Assembly (NCBI GenBank): GCA_016218725.1
Contig: JACRDB010000069.1
Coordinates: forward strand, 1 to 39,626
Direction: 5' to 3'
From: Deltaproteobacteria bacterium
GTDB taxonomy: Bacteria; Myxococcota_A; Polyangia; Polyangiales; Ga0077539
DNA length: 39,626 nucleotides
A program made the position numbers and the translations under genes. The notes under the pieces were generated by a model. That model was not told where the DNA came from. It saw only the letters and a list, made by a program, of their open reading frames with translations, and ran no database searches. How positions within the stretch are numbered: position 1 is the first letter of the stretch; each line of letters begins with the position of its first letter. Shown in pieces: positions 23,002 to 30,911 of the stretch.

Positions 23002-26000
23002 CTAGAAACCCGGCGGGCGGTCCACCGGGACGAGCACCATTTCGCGCGTGATCGCCACCCGCGCCACCCGCTGCCGCGGGCCCGTCAGGGTGAACGGGAT
23101 CGTCCGGCGCTCGCCCAGGAGCGACACGGTCACCCGGCCGCGGACGGGCGCGGTGCCAGGGCGCGCCCGCACGACCTCCACCAGGTACTCACCCGTCGGG
23201 GCCCGGGACAGCCCCAGCGCCTCGCGACCGCGGTCCTGGATGTCCCGCGCGGTCACCCCCGCGCGCCCGCCCTGCCACGAGAGCCTCGCGCCGCGCGGGT
23301 CGATCAGCGCCAGGTCCAGGTCCTCGCCCGCGTCCCAGGTGGCGTCCAGCGTGAACTCCCCGCGGAGCGTGTCCGCCGGGAGGGGCTCCAACGCGCGGGC
23401 CTCGGCCTGCGCCCGCAGCGCCGGGGCGGCGGCCTCCAGGACCCTCCCGGCCAGCTCCGGCCGCCCCGCGGCGCGCTCGCAGCGCGCGGCCCTGCCAAGC
23501 GCTCCGGCGTCGGCGCCGCGCAGCTCGGCCAGCGAGACCCGGTACGCGCACGCGGCCTCGGCTTCGCCCGCCCGCTCGTGGAGCAACGCCAGGCGCTCCA
23601 GGAGGGCGCTGTCGTCCGGGCGCACGTCCACGGCGCCCGCCAGGAGCCTCACGGCCTTCTCGCGGTCCCCGCGCCGGGCGGCCACGTCGCCGAGGCGCTG
23701 CAGGGCCTCCGGGTCCAGCGGGTCCCGCGTGGCCCAGCGCTGCGCCACCTCCGCGGCCTCCTCCAGCGCCCCCGAGAGCGACAGGAAGCGGTAGAGCTCC
23801 CGGTGCCGGTCCCGGCTGTCCGGGTTGGACAGGAGCGCCCTGCGCGCGGCCTCGATGCGGGCGTTGAAGCCCCCGCCGTCTTCCGTGGAGGGCGCCACCT
23901 GCGCGTGGCGCACCCAGGTCCTGCGCATCCAGCGCCCGCCGCGGCGGTTCCACGGCGGCATCTCCTCGGCCATGACCGTGCCGCCCTGGCGCTGCTCCCG
24001 CTGCGCCATCGAAGGGGCCGGAGAGGCCCCGGGCGCCACCGTCGCGGGCGTGGGCGCGGGGCGCGCCGCCGGGGGGCCCATGCCCATGCCGTCATCGCCC
24101 ATGGGGGCGCGCCGCAGCGCGCTCCCGTGCGTCGCCGACGCGCGCCCCCGCGCCCCGTTGAAGCCGCCCCCGGCGCCCCCGCCGGTGGCACCCAGAGCGC
24201 CCAGACGGTCGCGCTCCATCGGGCTGTCCGCGCGGGCCAGGTCCCCTCCCAGGAGCTCGTCCGAGTCCGCCGCGGCCGCCTCCGCCGAGGGCGCCGTCGG
24301 GGCCGTCGGGGTCGTGGTCGCTTGAGAGCCCTCCTCGCCGGTCCAGACGTCCGTCGCCGGGCCCCGGGTCACCCCGAAGGCCTGGAACATCGCCTCGGAC
24401 TCCAGCACCAGCAGCGAGGTGTGGCGGCTCGCCACCCGGAACCGCTGCGACAGGGACACGATCTCCTCCCGTGCCGTCGGGCTCCCCTCGGCCTCCAGGT
24501 CCGCGATCCTCGCGGCGGCGTAGAGCCTGGGGACAAAGGCATTGCCCGCCGCCCCCGTGGCATGCAACGCCAGCGGGTAGCGCGCCTCGAAGGCCTCGCC
24601 CCCCACGGTCCCGCGGAGCACCACCTCGCCCGACACGTCGGGCCGGTCCATCCGGGCGTACACCATGGTCTCCGAGCCCGCGCGGAAGTTCCCGAGGCGC
24701 GCCGGAGCCATCGCCGAGAGGCCCTCGGGGAGCGTCACCACCGGGTCCCGCAGCGCCACCCCGTAGGTGGCCTCCAGCACCGCCAGCGCCGCCGAGGCCA
24801 GGCGCTCGCCCGGCGTGTACGGCACCAGCAAACCGCCCCCGGCCCTCGCCAGCGCCGACAGCGTCGGCACGTCCGCGTCGTTCCCGAGGGCCACGGTGGT
24901 GTAGGTCCCAGTCCTACCCGCGAAGAGCTGTTGCACGGCGCCCGACAGCGACGCGAGGCGGCGGTGTCCGGCGGTGGCGACGCCGTCGCCCAGGTACACC
25001 ACCCGGAGCTCCCGGCCGTCCTCCCGAGGGGCCGCGGCGAGGGCCGCGCGCACCTGGGCCAGGAGGTCGCTGGCCCCGGCGGGCTCGACGCCCTGGAGGA
25101 AGGCCCCCACCCCGCGGGCCTCCTCGGACGAGGGCGCCCGGAGCGAAGCCCCTGGCATCCCCTGGCAGCGGGTGTCACACGCCAGCACCGTGAAGCGGTC
25201 CCGGCGGTCCATTTCTGCCACCATGCCGCCCACCAGCCGCGAGGCGCGGGTGTAGCGCTCGCCGAACATCGACCGGCTGGCGTCCACCAGGAAGACGTAA
25301 TCGCGCGGGCGCGTGTCGTTCCAGCGCGGGAGCTGCGGGCGCAGCGAGAGCGCCACGAAGGGCTTCTCGGGGCCGGTGTTGGCCAGGGGCGCGGGCTGCG
25401 CGGGAGGGGTCGGCGCGGGGGTGGCCGTGCCCGCGGGGCTGGCGGGCGCGGCTCCGGCCGTGGGCTGGAAGGCCCAGGCGGTGAGCGGCGAGGTGGCGTC
25501 CCGGAGGCTGTACTCCACCACCAGGTCGCCGCTCGGGACGAAGCTCGCCTGGGAGAATTCGAGCCTGGCGCCGTCCGTGGGCGCCGCCTGCGACGAGCGC
25601 CCGAGGGCGTAGCCCCGCGCGGTCACGCCCCGCTGGGGGTCGTGGCCCAGCACCTGGAGGTCCACGTCGAACTGCCCGACCTGGGTGCTCCCACCGGGGT
25701 TGTGGGGCAGCGGGTAGACGTAGCGCCGCAGCCCCCCGGCCGAGGGGATGGTCTGCGTGTACGCGATGGACACCCGGCGCGAGCCCCGGCGAGGGATCGG
25801 GAACACCCGGAGCTCGAAGCGCCCGCCGCGCTGCCACTCCAGGAGGGCGGGGTCGTGCCAGGGGCCCGGCACCCACACGAACTCCTCGGTGGTGCGCGGC
25901 GGGGGCGTGGGGCTCGCGTGGCGCAGGACCCCGCGCCAGATGGCCGCGGCGCGGTTGCGGTCCACGAAGGCCCCGGCCACCAGCTCGCCGTTGACGTCCA

Positions 26001-27396
26001 GCGAGAGGTCCTCGATCTGCGCCTCGGGCGGCAGCGGGAAGCGGTAGAGCCCTTCGAGCTCCTGGTCCGTGTCGTTCTGGAAGACCTCCTCGACCTCGGT
26101 GCGGGCGATGGCCCCCACGATGCGCACCTTCACCGAGTGGCTGGTGATGCGCAGGGCGCTCTCGCGCTCGGTGGTGCTGTTGGGCCTGCGGGCGCGCAGC
26201 TCGCCGATGCCGGTGATCGCGGGGTCGTCGCCCTCGCGTCCGCCGCCCAGCTCGGCCCAGGACACGGCCCCCGCGAGGTCCACCGCGGGGCTCACGGACA
26301 CGGTCCCGTTGCGGGACAACACCCCCTCCTCGCCGGTCTTGACCTCGGCGCCGGGGTTCGTGCCCGGCGCGTCGCTCCCCCGGGCCCCGACGAGCCTCAC
26401 GGCGCCGCGGGTGACCCGCACGTTGGCGCGGTCCTCGGTGGCCGTGAGCGCGAAGCGGGTGCCGCGCACCTCGACCTCGCCCACGCTGGTACGGAAGCGC
26501 GCGGGGCTTCCACCCGGCGCCATGGGGGCCACGTCCGCCACGACGTTGCCGCCCACCAGCGTCGCCGCCCGGGGGGTGGCGCCGTCGAGCTGGAGCTCCG
26601 TGCCTCGGTCCAGCACGAGCACCGTGCCGTCTGCCAGCTCCACCCTCGCGCGGGTGCGAGGGTCCGTCCGGAGGCCCACGCCCCGGGCCAGCGCCGCCCC
26701 CTCCGTCAGGGGCTCCCAGGCGCCCGTGGACGCCCGGCGGAGCTCCACCCCACCCCGGCGCTCGCTGGCCGCCCGCACCACCTGGGCGAGGCGCCCCTCC
26801 CACGCGCTGGTGGCGCTCTGGGCCACCACCGGCGCGGGCTTCTCGCGCTTGCCGTCGCGCAGGACCACCACCGCCGCGGCCGCCGCGAGGGTGGTCACCG
26901 CCACCACCGCGGAGGTGAGCCACGGGCGGCGGAACACCAGCGGGATCACGTTGCTCTCGCCCGTGGTCCCGAGCGGCGCCGGCATGGGTGACAGCGCGCG
27001 AGGCGACGGGGGCGCGGCCGGAGACGCCGCGAGGGCCTCGGAGAGCCCGGGCGGCAGGGCGTCCATGGGCACCGTCGGAGGCGCCTGGTGCAGCGTCTGC
27101 GCGGGGGGCACGGCCACCACGGCGTCCACCGGGGCCTGGACGGCCCCCGGGGCTCGGCCCTGGGCGCGGGCGTCAAGCGCCGCCAGGAGGCGGGCCTCGA
27201 AGTCCGCCGGGTGCTGGTAGTCCCGGCCCCCGAGGCCTACCGCGCGGGCCACGGTCCGGGCCTCGTGGCGCAGGTCCCGGCAAGCGTCACAGGACGCCAG
27301 GTGATCGACCGCGGCGGGCGACAGCTCCCCCTCCAGGGAGGCGGCCAGCTCGTCCAGGAAGCGCGCACAAGCGGGGTTTTCGTTCATCGGTTCCAT
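23002..27396 (-). CDS. Anti-sigma-like zinc finger / FecR / VIT / VWA / TPR-like fusion protein
   Basis: This 1464-residue protein reads as several modules. At 10-39 is an anti-sigma zinc-binding pattern, C10, then HLASCDAC (H32, C36, C39). A Pro/Ala-rich linker and one TM helix (about 160-179) follow. The periplasmic part has a FecR domain (about 235-345, ending near VRVTRGAVRLVG), a VIT domain (about 412-560, VEEVFQNDTDQELEGLYRFPLP) and a VWA domain from 698 with a perfect metal site D705-x-S707-x-S709. After a disordered Gly/Met/Pro segment come TPR-like helices (about 1180-1340) and a C-terminal beta domain resembling DUF2135 (LDLALIDPRG). The ECF sigma gene lies 28 nt upstream, so this protein probably holds and releases it. 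ATG 27396 and 27387 are both possible; GGAGAG lies just before the first. Confidence 0.85.
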   Translation of the reverse strand: MEPMNENPACARFLDELAASLEGELSPAAVDHLASCDACRDLRHEARTVARAVGLGGRDYQHPADFEARLLAALDARAQGRAPGAVQAPVDAVVAVPPAQTLHQAPPTVPMDALPPGLSEALAASPAAPPSPRALSPMPAPLGTTGESNVIPLVFRRPWLTSAVVAVTTLAAAAAVVVLRDGKREKPAPVVAQSATSAWEGRLAQVVRAASERRGGVELRRASTGAWEPLTEGAALARGVGLRTDPRTRARVELADGTVLVLDRGTELQLDGATPRAATLVGGNVVADVAPMAPGGSPARFRTSVGEVEVRGTRFALTATEDRANVRVTRGAVRLVGARGSDAPGTNPGAEVKTGEEGVLSRNGTVSVSPAVDLAGAVSWAELGGGREGDDPAITGIGELRARRPNSTTERESALRITSHSVKVRIVGAIARTEVEEVFQNDTDQELEGLYRFPLPPEAQIEDLSLDVNGELVAGAFVDRNRAAAIWRGVLRHASPTPPPRTTEEFVWVPGPWHDPALLEWQRGGRFELRVFPIPRRGSRRVSIAYTQTIPSAGGLRRYVYPLPHNPGGSTQVGQFDVDLQVLGHDPQRGVTARGYALGRSSQAAPTDGARLEFSQASFVPSGDLVVEYSLRDATSPLTAWAFQPTAGAAPASPAGTATPAPTPPAQPAPLANTGPEKPFVALSLRPQLPRWNDTRPRDYVFLVDASRSMFGERYTRASRLVGGMVAEMDRRDRFTVLACDTRCQGMPGASLRAPSSEEARGVGAFLQGVEPAGASDLLAQVRAALAAAPREDGRELRVVYLGDGVATAGHRRLASLSGAVQQLFAGRTGTYTTVALGNDADVPTLSALARAGGGLLVPYTPGERLASAALAVLEATYGVALRDPVVTLPEGLSAMAPARLGNFRAGSETMVYARMDRPDVSGEVVLRGTVGGEAFEARYPLALHATGAAGNAFVPRLYAAARIADLEAEGSPTAREEIVSLSQRFRVASRHTSLLVLESEAMFQAFGVTRGPATDVWTGEEGSQATTTPTAPTAPSAEAAAADSDELLGGDLARADSPMERDRLGALGATGGGAGGGFNGARGRASATHGSALRRAPMGDDGMGMGPPAARPAPTPATVAPGASPAPSMAQREQRQGGTVMAEEMPPWNRRGGRWMRRTWVRHAQVAPSTEDGGGFNARIEAARRALLSNPDSRDRHRELYRFLSLSGALEEAAEVAQRWATRDPLDPEALQRLGDVAARRGDREKAVRLLAGAVDVRPDDSALLERLALLHERAGEAEAACAYRVSLAELRGADAGALGRAARCERAAGRPELAGRVLEAAAPALRAQAEARALEPLPADTLRGEFTLDATWDAGEDLDLALIDPRGARLSWQGGRAGVTARDIQDRGREALGLSRAPTGEYLVEVVRARPGTAPVRGRVTVSLLGERRTIPFTLTGPRQRVARVAITREMVLVPVDRPPGF

Positions 27397-27424
27397 GGCT
27401 CTCCAGGGGTCTCCATCGGTGCGC

Positions 27425-27985
27425 CTACAGCTCCTGCCCGAGGTCCTGACGGAGCCTCTCCAGGGCGCGGGAGACGCGCTTCCTCGCCGCGGCTTCATCG
27501 ATCCCGCAGGCGTCGGCCACCTCGCGGAAGCTCAGCTCGCCTTCGTACCGGAGCACCACGGCGTCGCGCTCCGAGGGCTTGAGCTGCTCCAGGGCCAGGC
27601 GCACCCGCTCGGCGCGGCGCCGCGTGGCCAGGAGCGCTGCGGCGTCCGGGGAGTCCGCGTCGGCGTGCACCAGCCGGAGCCGGGCCTCCCGGCGCCCACG
27701 GGTCTCCACCCGTCGGGCGCACACCCTCCGGGCGATCCCGAAGAGCCACGCCCGCACGGTGCCGTCCCCGCGGAACTGCCCGAGGGCGTCCAGCGCGGCC
27801 AGGAGGGTCTCCTGGGCGGCCTCCTCGGCCTCCGCCTGGGAGCCCAGCCAGGACATGCACAGCCGGCCGATGGCCGGGCCGTGGAGCCTCGCGCAGAGTC
27901 CCAGAGCGCCCCGAGGGTCGCCTCGTTGGATCGCGTCGATGACGGGATCGCTACCTGCCTGTCGTGCCGTGCTCTCAACGCCCAT
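27425..27985 (-). CDS. ECF-type RNA polymerase sigma factor
   Basis: This 186-residue sigma-70-family factor has the two ECF domains only. Region 2 spans about 20-92, including the core-binding and -10 helix segment EAAQETLLAALDALGQF and then VRAWLFGIARRVCARR. Region 4 spans about 130-182: LKPSERDAVVLRYEGELSFREVADACGIDEAAARKRVSRALERL, a clear helix-turn-helix. The adjacent downstream gene begins with an anti-sigma zinc-binding motif and TM helix, the usual cognate pairing. ECF factors typically drive their own operon, but I see no confident ECF promoter in the 51 nt between this gene and the PilZ gene upstream, so it may be read from that gene's promoter. ATG 27985 has only a weak ribosome site. 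Confidence 0.9.
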   Translation of the reverse strand: MGVESTARQAGSDPVIDAIQRGDPRGALGLCARLHGPAIGRLCMSWLGSQAEAEEAAQETLLAALDALGQFRGDGTVRAWLFGIARRVCARRVETRGRREARLRLVHADADSPDAAALLATRRRAERVRLALEQLKPSERDAVVLRYEGELSFREVADACGIDEAAARKRVSRALERLRQDLGQEL

Positions 27986-28036
27986 CCTGGGAGCATGTGC
28001 CCGCAGGGCGCCGAACCGTGACCGGAATTCGTGGAG

Positions 28037-30100
28037 CTACTCGTTGAAGGGGTTGGGCGGCAGCGCCGGATCCGGGGCGGGCCTCGGGGGGGTCGGGGTC
28101 CCCGTGGGGGTCCCCGTGGGGGTCGCGGTGGGGGTCCCCGTGGGAGGCCGCCGCCAGCGCGGACGCCGCCCGGGGCGCTCTGGCGCCGCGGCCACGGGCG
28201 CGGGCGCGGGCTCCGGGGTGGTCGTTGGCGCCGGTGTAGGTGTGGGTGCGGGCGGTGGTGTGGGCGGCGCTGCGGTAGGCGGTGTCGGCGTAGGCGCAGG
28301 CTCCGGGGCGGTGGTCGGCGCCGGTGTAGGTGTGGGAGTTGGCTGCGCCGAGGGGAGTTGCCCCGGATCCGGGACCGTGGGCGGTTGGAGCGTCGGCTGG
28401 ACCACCGGATCGGGTGTCGGAGGCGTCGGAGGCGCAGACTCCGGGGGTGGTGTGGGCGTGGCCGGTGGCGCCGGGGGTGTGGGCGCGGCCTCCGTGGGCT
28501 GCTCCTGCGGCGCCGTGGCGTTCGGGTCGTCGCGGGTGGCCAGGTAGAAGCCCCCGAGGGCCAGCGCCAGGCCCCCAGCCAGGATGTAGCCCAGGTACCC
28601 ACCGGAGCCGGTGGGTTCAGGCGTCTTGGGCGGTGTGGTGGTGGAGACGTACACCTTGTCCGGAGGCGTCGAGACCACCTCGATCGGCGCGGGCTTCGCC
28701 TTCGGCGGCTCCTTCGTCGGCGCGGGCACCGCCTCCACGGGGGCGGTGACCTCCGCGGCGGGGGCGGGCTTCTCCGCCTCGGGCGCCTCCGCGGCGGGCT
28801 TCTCGGGTGCCACCTCGGGGGCCTTCTCGGCCGGGGCCGCGGCCGCGGGCTCCGGCGCCGGAGGCGCCGAGGGCGCGGCGGGCGCGAGGCCCTCCAGGGT
28901 CATCGGCGCGGCAGGCTCCACGGGGGGCGCTGCGGCGATCTCCGCGGGCGCCACGGGCGCGTCCGGGGCCTTGGGGGGCTCCGGCGAGGCCACCGCCGCG
29001 GGTGCCGGGGCGTCCCCTGGCGCTCCCTCCGGCGCTTCCGCCGCGCCGGGCTCCAGCGAGGCCCGTAGGAGCGATTCGAGCTGCTCCTTGGAGGTCACCT
29101 GCGTCGGGCTGTTGTCCGTGGCGGCGGTGAGCGAATCCGGGGCCTCCGGCGCAGGCGTGGGCGCCGGGGCCTCGATGGGCGCGGCCACGGGCGCGGCCGC
29201 GGGTGTGCTGACGGGCGTGCCGGCGGGGGTCCCCGAGCGGGGCAGTGGAGGCGGGGTGGAGCCCCGGAGGCGCGGGCTGTCCGCGGCGGCCTGCGGGGGC
29301 TTGAGCAGCGACGCCAGGGCGTCCGTGGTGGACTCCGACGTGGGCGTCGGCAGCAGCGCTCCACCCGGGGCCCCCGCGGGCTCCACCCGAGCGTGGGACT
29401 TCATCGGCGCCATGCCGACGATGGTGCCCTTCTGCGCGGGCAGGGGCGGCGGGTGCGAGCCCGAGGACGCAGGGGTGGACGCCGGAGCGGGCGCAGGCGC
29501 GGGGGTGGGTGTGGGCTCCGGCTCGGCGGTGAACGCGGGGGAGTCCCGAGCCAGGCGCAGGGCCTCGCCGAGGAGGGCGTTCATCTGCCGCATCTGCGTG
29601 CGGTCCTGCTCCGGCGGGAGGTCCTTGGCGGTGGGGGTGTTCGCGCCGAAGAACCCCCCCTGGGGCTCCACCGGGGCCGTGGCCTCGGGCGCCGGCGCGG
29701 GCTTCGACGGCCGGGACGAGAGCGACGGGAAATGGGGCCCCGCGTCCTCGCCCTTGAGCGCCACGATCTTCTCGATGACGCTCTGGGACCCGTCGTCCAC
29801 CTTGAGGAACCGGATGCCCATGCCCGCGGGGTTCTCCGCGGTGGCGTCCGCGTCGGTGCAGCGCTGCACCACGTAGCCCACCGCCGAGAGCACCGTGGCC
29901 CCCGTGGCGAGCTGCAGGTCCAGCTTGAGCAGCGTCCCGATCTCCGGCGGCTTGGGGCTCTTGATGAAGATCCCCGAGCGGGAGATGTACCGCGCGTACT
30001 GGTCGATGAACTCGTCCAGCGTGGCGCTCTTGTACTTGGCCCGAAGGGTGACGGCCTTGACCTTCTCCTTGGGGGCTTCCTTTCGCGCGTCTTCCGACAT
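28037..30100 (-). CDS. Long PilZ-domain protein with TM helix and Pro/Thr-rich tail
   Basis: About 687 residues. The N-terminal 20-115 looks like the myxobacterial PilZ paralogue family: VTLRAKYKSATLDEFIDQYARYISRSGIFIKS, and later GMGIRFLKVD. The c-di-GMP signature is weak: R20xxxK24 in place of RxxxR, and YISRSG (38-43) in place of (D/N)xSxxG, so binding is uncertain. The rest is low-complexity Pro/Ala/Thr/Glu sequence, interrupted by a TM helix near 500-520 (YLGYILAGGLALALGGFYLA). The tail of about 165 residues is Pro/Thr-rich and would be extracytoplasmic. ATG 30100 has GAGG 5-6 nt upstream. The TM and tail codons contain tandem nucleotide repeats. The ECF sigma gene follows after 51 nt, so the three genes are likely an operon. 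Confidence 0.82.
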   Translation of the reverse strand: MSEDARKEAPKEKVKAVTLRAKYKSATLDEFIDQYARYISRSGIFIKSPKPPEIGTLLKLDLQLATGATVLSAVGYVVQRCTDADATAENPAGMGIRFLKVDDGSQSVIEKIVALKGEDAGPHFPSLSSRPSKPAPAPEATAPVEPQGGFFGANTPTAKDLPPEQDRTQMRQMNALLGEALRLARDSPAFTAEPEPTPTPAPAPAPASTPASSGSHPPPLPAQKGTIVGMAPMKSHARVEPAGAPGGALLPTPTSESTTDALASLLKPPQAAADSPRLRGSTPPPLPRSGTPAGTPVSTPAAAPVAAPIEAPAPTPAPEAPDSLTAATDNSPTQVTSKEQLESLLRASLEPGAAEAPEGAPGDAPAPAAVASPEPPKAPDAPVAPAEIAAAPPVEPAAPMTLEGLAPAAPSAPPAPEPAAAAPAEKAPEVAPEKPAAEAPEAEKPAPAAEVTAPVEAVPAPTKEPPKAKPAPIEVVSTPPDKVYVSTTTPPKTPEPTGSGGYLGYILAGGLALALGGFYLATRDDPNATAPQEQPTEAAPTPPAPPATPTPPPESAPPTPPTPDPVVQPTLQPPTVPDPGQLPSAQPTPTPTPAPTTAPEPAPTPTPPTAAPPTPPPAPTPTPAPTTTPEPAPAPVAAAPERPGRRPRWRRPPTGTPTATPTGTPTGTPTPPRPAPDPALPPNPFNE
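28095..28144 (-). repeat. Tandem ~12-nt repeat coding TPTG units
   Basis: About four copies of GGGGTCCCCGTG or close variants lie head to tail near the 3' end of the PilZ gene, coding TGTPTATPTGTPTGTP. It is a likely slippage site that changes tail length. Confidence 0.7.
28209..28336 (-). repeat. Two 38-bp direct repeats 90 bp apart in the PilZ gene
   Basis: 28209-28246 and 28299-28336 are nearly identical (both begin ggctccgggg and end gtaggtgtggg) and code PTPTPAPTT(T/A)PEPAP. They mark a segmental duplication in the Pro/Thr tail. Confidence 0.7.
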
Positions 30101-30137
30101 CGGTGCCTCGCTCCGTGGGCGCAGACCAGTCGCCTCG

Positions 30138-30167
30138 ACTGTACTCTCCGCGCGCCCCGACGGTGAA
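30138..30167 (-). promoter_or_regulatory. Candidate promoter of the PilZ-ECF operon
   Basis: On the minus strand TTCACC (30162-30167) and TACAGT (30138-30143) are 18 nt apart, and TACAGT is 37 nt before the ATG at 30100. This is a fair sigma-70-like arrangement in the 123-nt gap after recR. Confidence 0.4.
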
Positions 30168-30223
30168 CCTTCTCGACCGCGGGGCCTCTGTTTTTGACAC
30201 GGACCCCGATGGATGCTTTGCAC

Positions 30224-30838
30224 CTACAACGTGCGACGCCCCTCCAGGGCCCGCCCGAGGGTGATCGGGTCGGTGTACTCCAAATCCCCCCCGTGAGGCA
30301 CCCCGCTTGCGATCCGGGACACCTGAACCCCCGCCGCCCGGAGGCTCTCGGCCAGGTAGAGCGCCGTGGCCTCGCCCTCCACCGTGGGCGGCGTGGCCAC
30401 GATGACCTCCTCCACGCCCTCGGCGCGCACCCTCGCCAGGAGCGCCCCCAGCGGGAACTCCGCGGGCCCCACCCCCCCCAGCGGGTCCAGGAGCGCGTGG
30501 AGCACATGGTAGCGCCCCCGGAAGGCGCGGGTGCGCTCGATCGCGTCGGAGTCCGAGGGGCGCGCCACCACGCACAAGACCGTCGCCAGGCGCCCCGGGT
30601 CCGCGCAGGGCCCGCAGCGCACCCGCGCCGTGAAGGTCCCGCACACCTCGCAGCGCCGCACCCGCCGGGGCAGCGCCGCGATCCGCGCCCCGAGCGCCTC
30701 CGCAAAGGTCGGGTCCGCCGTAAGCAAATGCTGCACGATCCTCCGAGCGCTCTTCTCCCCCACCGACGGGAGCTTCACCAACGCCCGCACCAGGTCCTGC
30801 ACCGGGTCCGAGGTGTCATCCAGGGGAGGCAGAATCAC
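30224..30838 (-). CDS. recR: Recombination mediator protein RecR
   Basis: RecR works with RecO/RecF to load RecA on gapped DNA. The 204-residue length is standard. The helix-hairpin-helix LPSVGEKSARRIVQHLL (23-39) is followed by a zinc finger, C63-x2-C66 and C75-x2-C78, and a Toprim domain with ATVLCVVARPSDSDAIERT and FRGRYHVLHALLDPLGGVGPAEF. A longer open frame continues far upstream on this strand but has no conserved sequence there. GTG 30838 is taken as the start because VILPPLDDTSDPVQDLVRAL matches the usual RecR N terminus. It lies alone, without the common dnaX and ybaB neighbours, and diverges from a histidine kinase gene 73 nt away. Confidence 0.93.
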   Translation of the reverse strand: MILPPLDDTSDPVQDLVRALVKLPSVGEKSARRIVQHLLTADPTFAEALGARIAALPRRVRRCEVCGTFTARVRCGPCADPGRLATVLCVVARPSDSDAIERTRAFRGRYHVLHALLDPLGGVGPAEFPLGALLARVRAEGVEEVIVATPPTVEGEATALYLAESLRAAGVQVSRIASGVPHGGDLEYTDPITLGRALEGRRTL

Positions 30839-30882
30839 ACACCTACAGTAACGTACCCCTCGCACCCCGACCAGAGACCATG

Positions 30883-30888
30883 TAGGAT
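30883..30888 (+). promoter_or_regulatory. Candidate -10 box, TAGGAT, of the hybrid kinase gene
   Basis: TGTAGGAT ends 23 nt before the TTG start at 30912, which has AGAGGT (30899-30904) upstream. The gap is shared with divergent recR. No clear -35 is seen. Confidence 0.35.
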
Positions 30889-30911
30889 ATCTCGCTACAG
30901 AGGTCCCAACG

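Noticed and set aside
20251..26991. Open frame of 2246 codons on the + strand
   Set aside because: It is antisense to two well-supported genes (regulator and VIT/VWA protein), is low-complexity Gly/Pro/Arg/Val/Glu sequence, and has no domains. Long antisense frames are expected in such GC-rich DNA.
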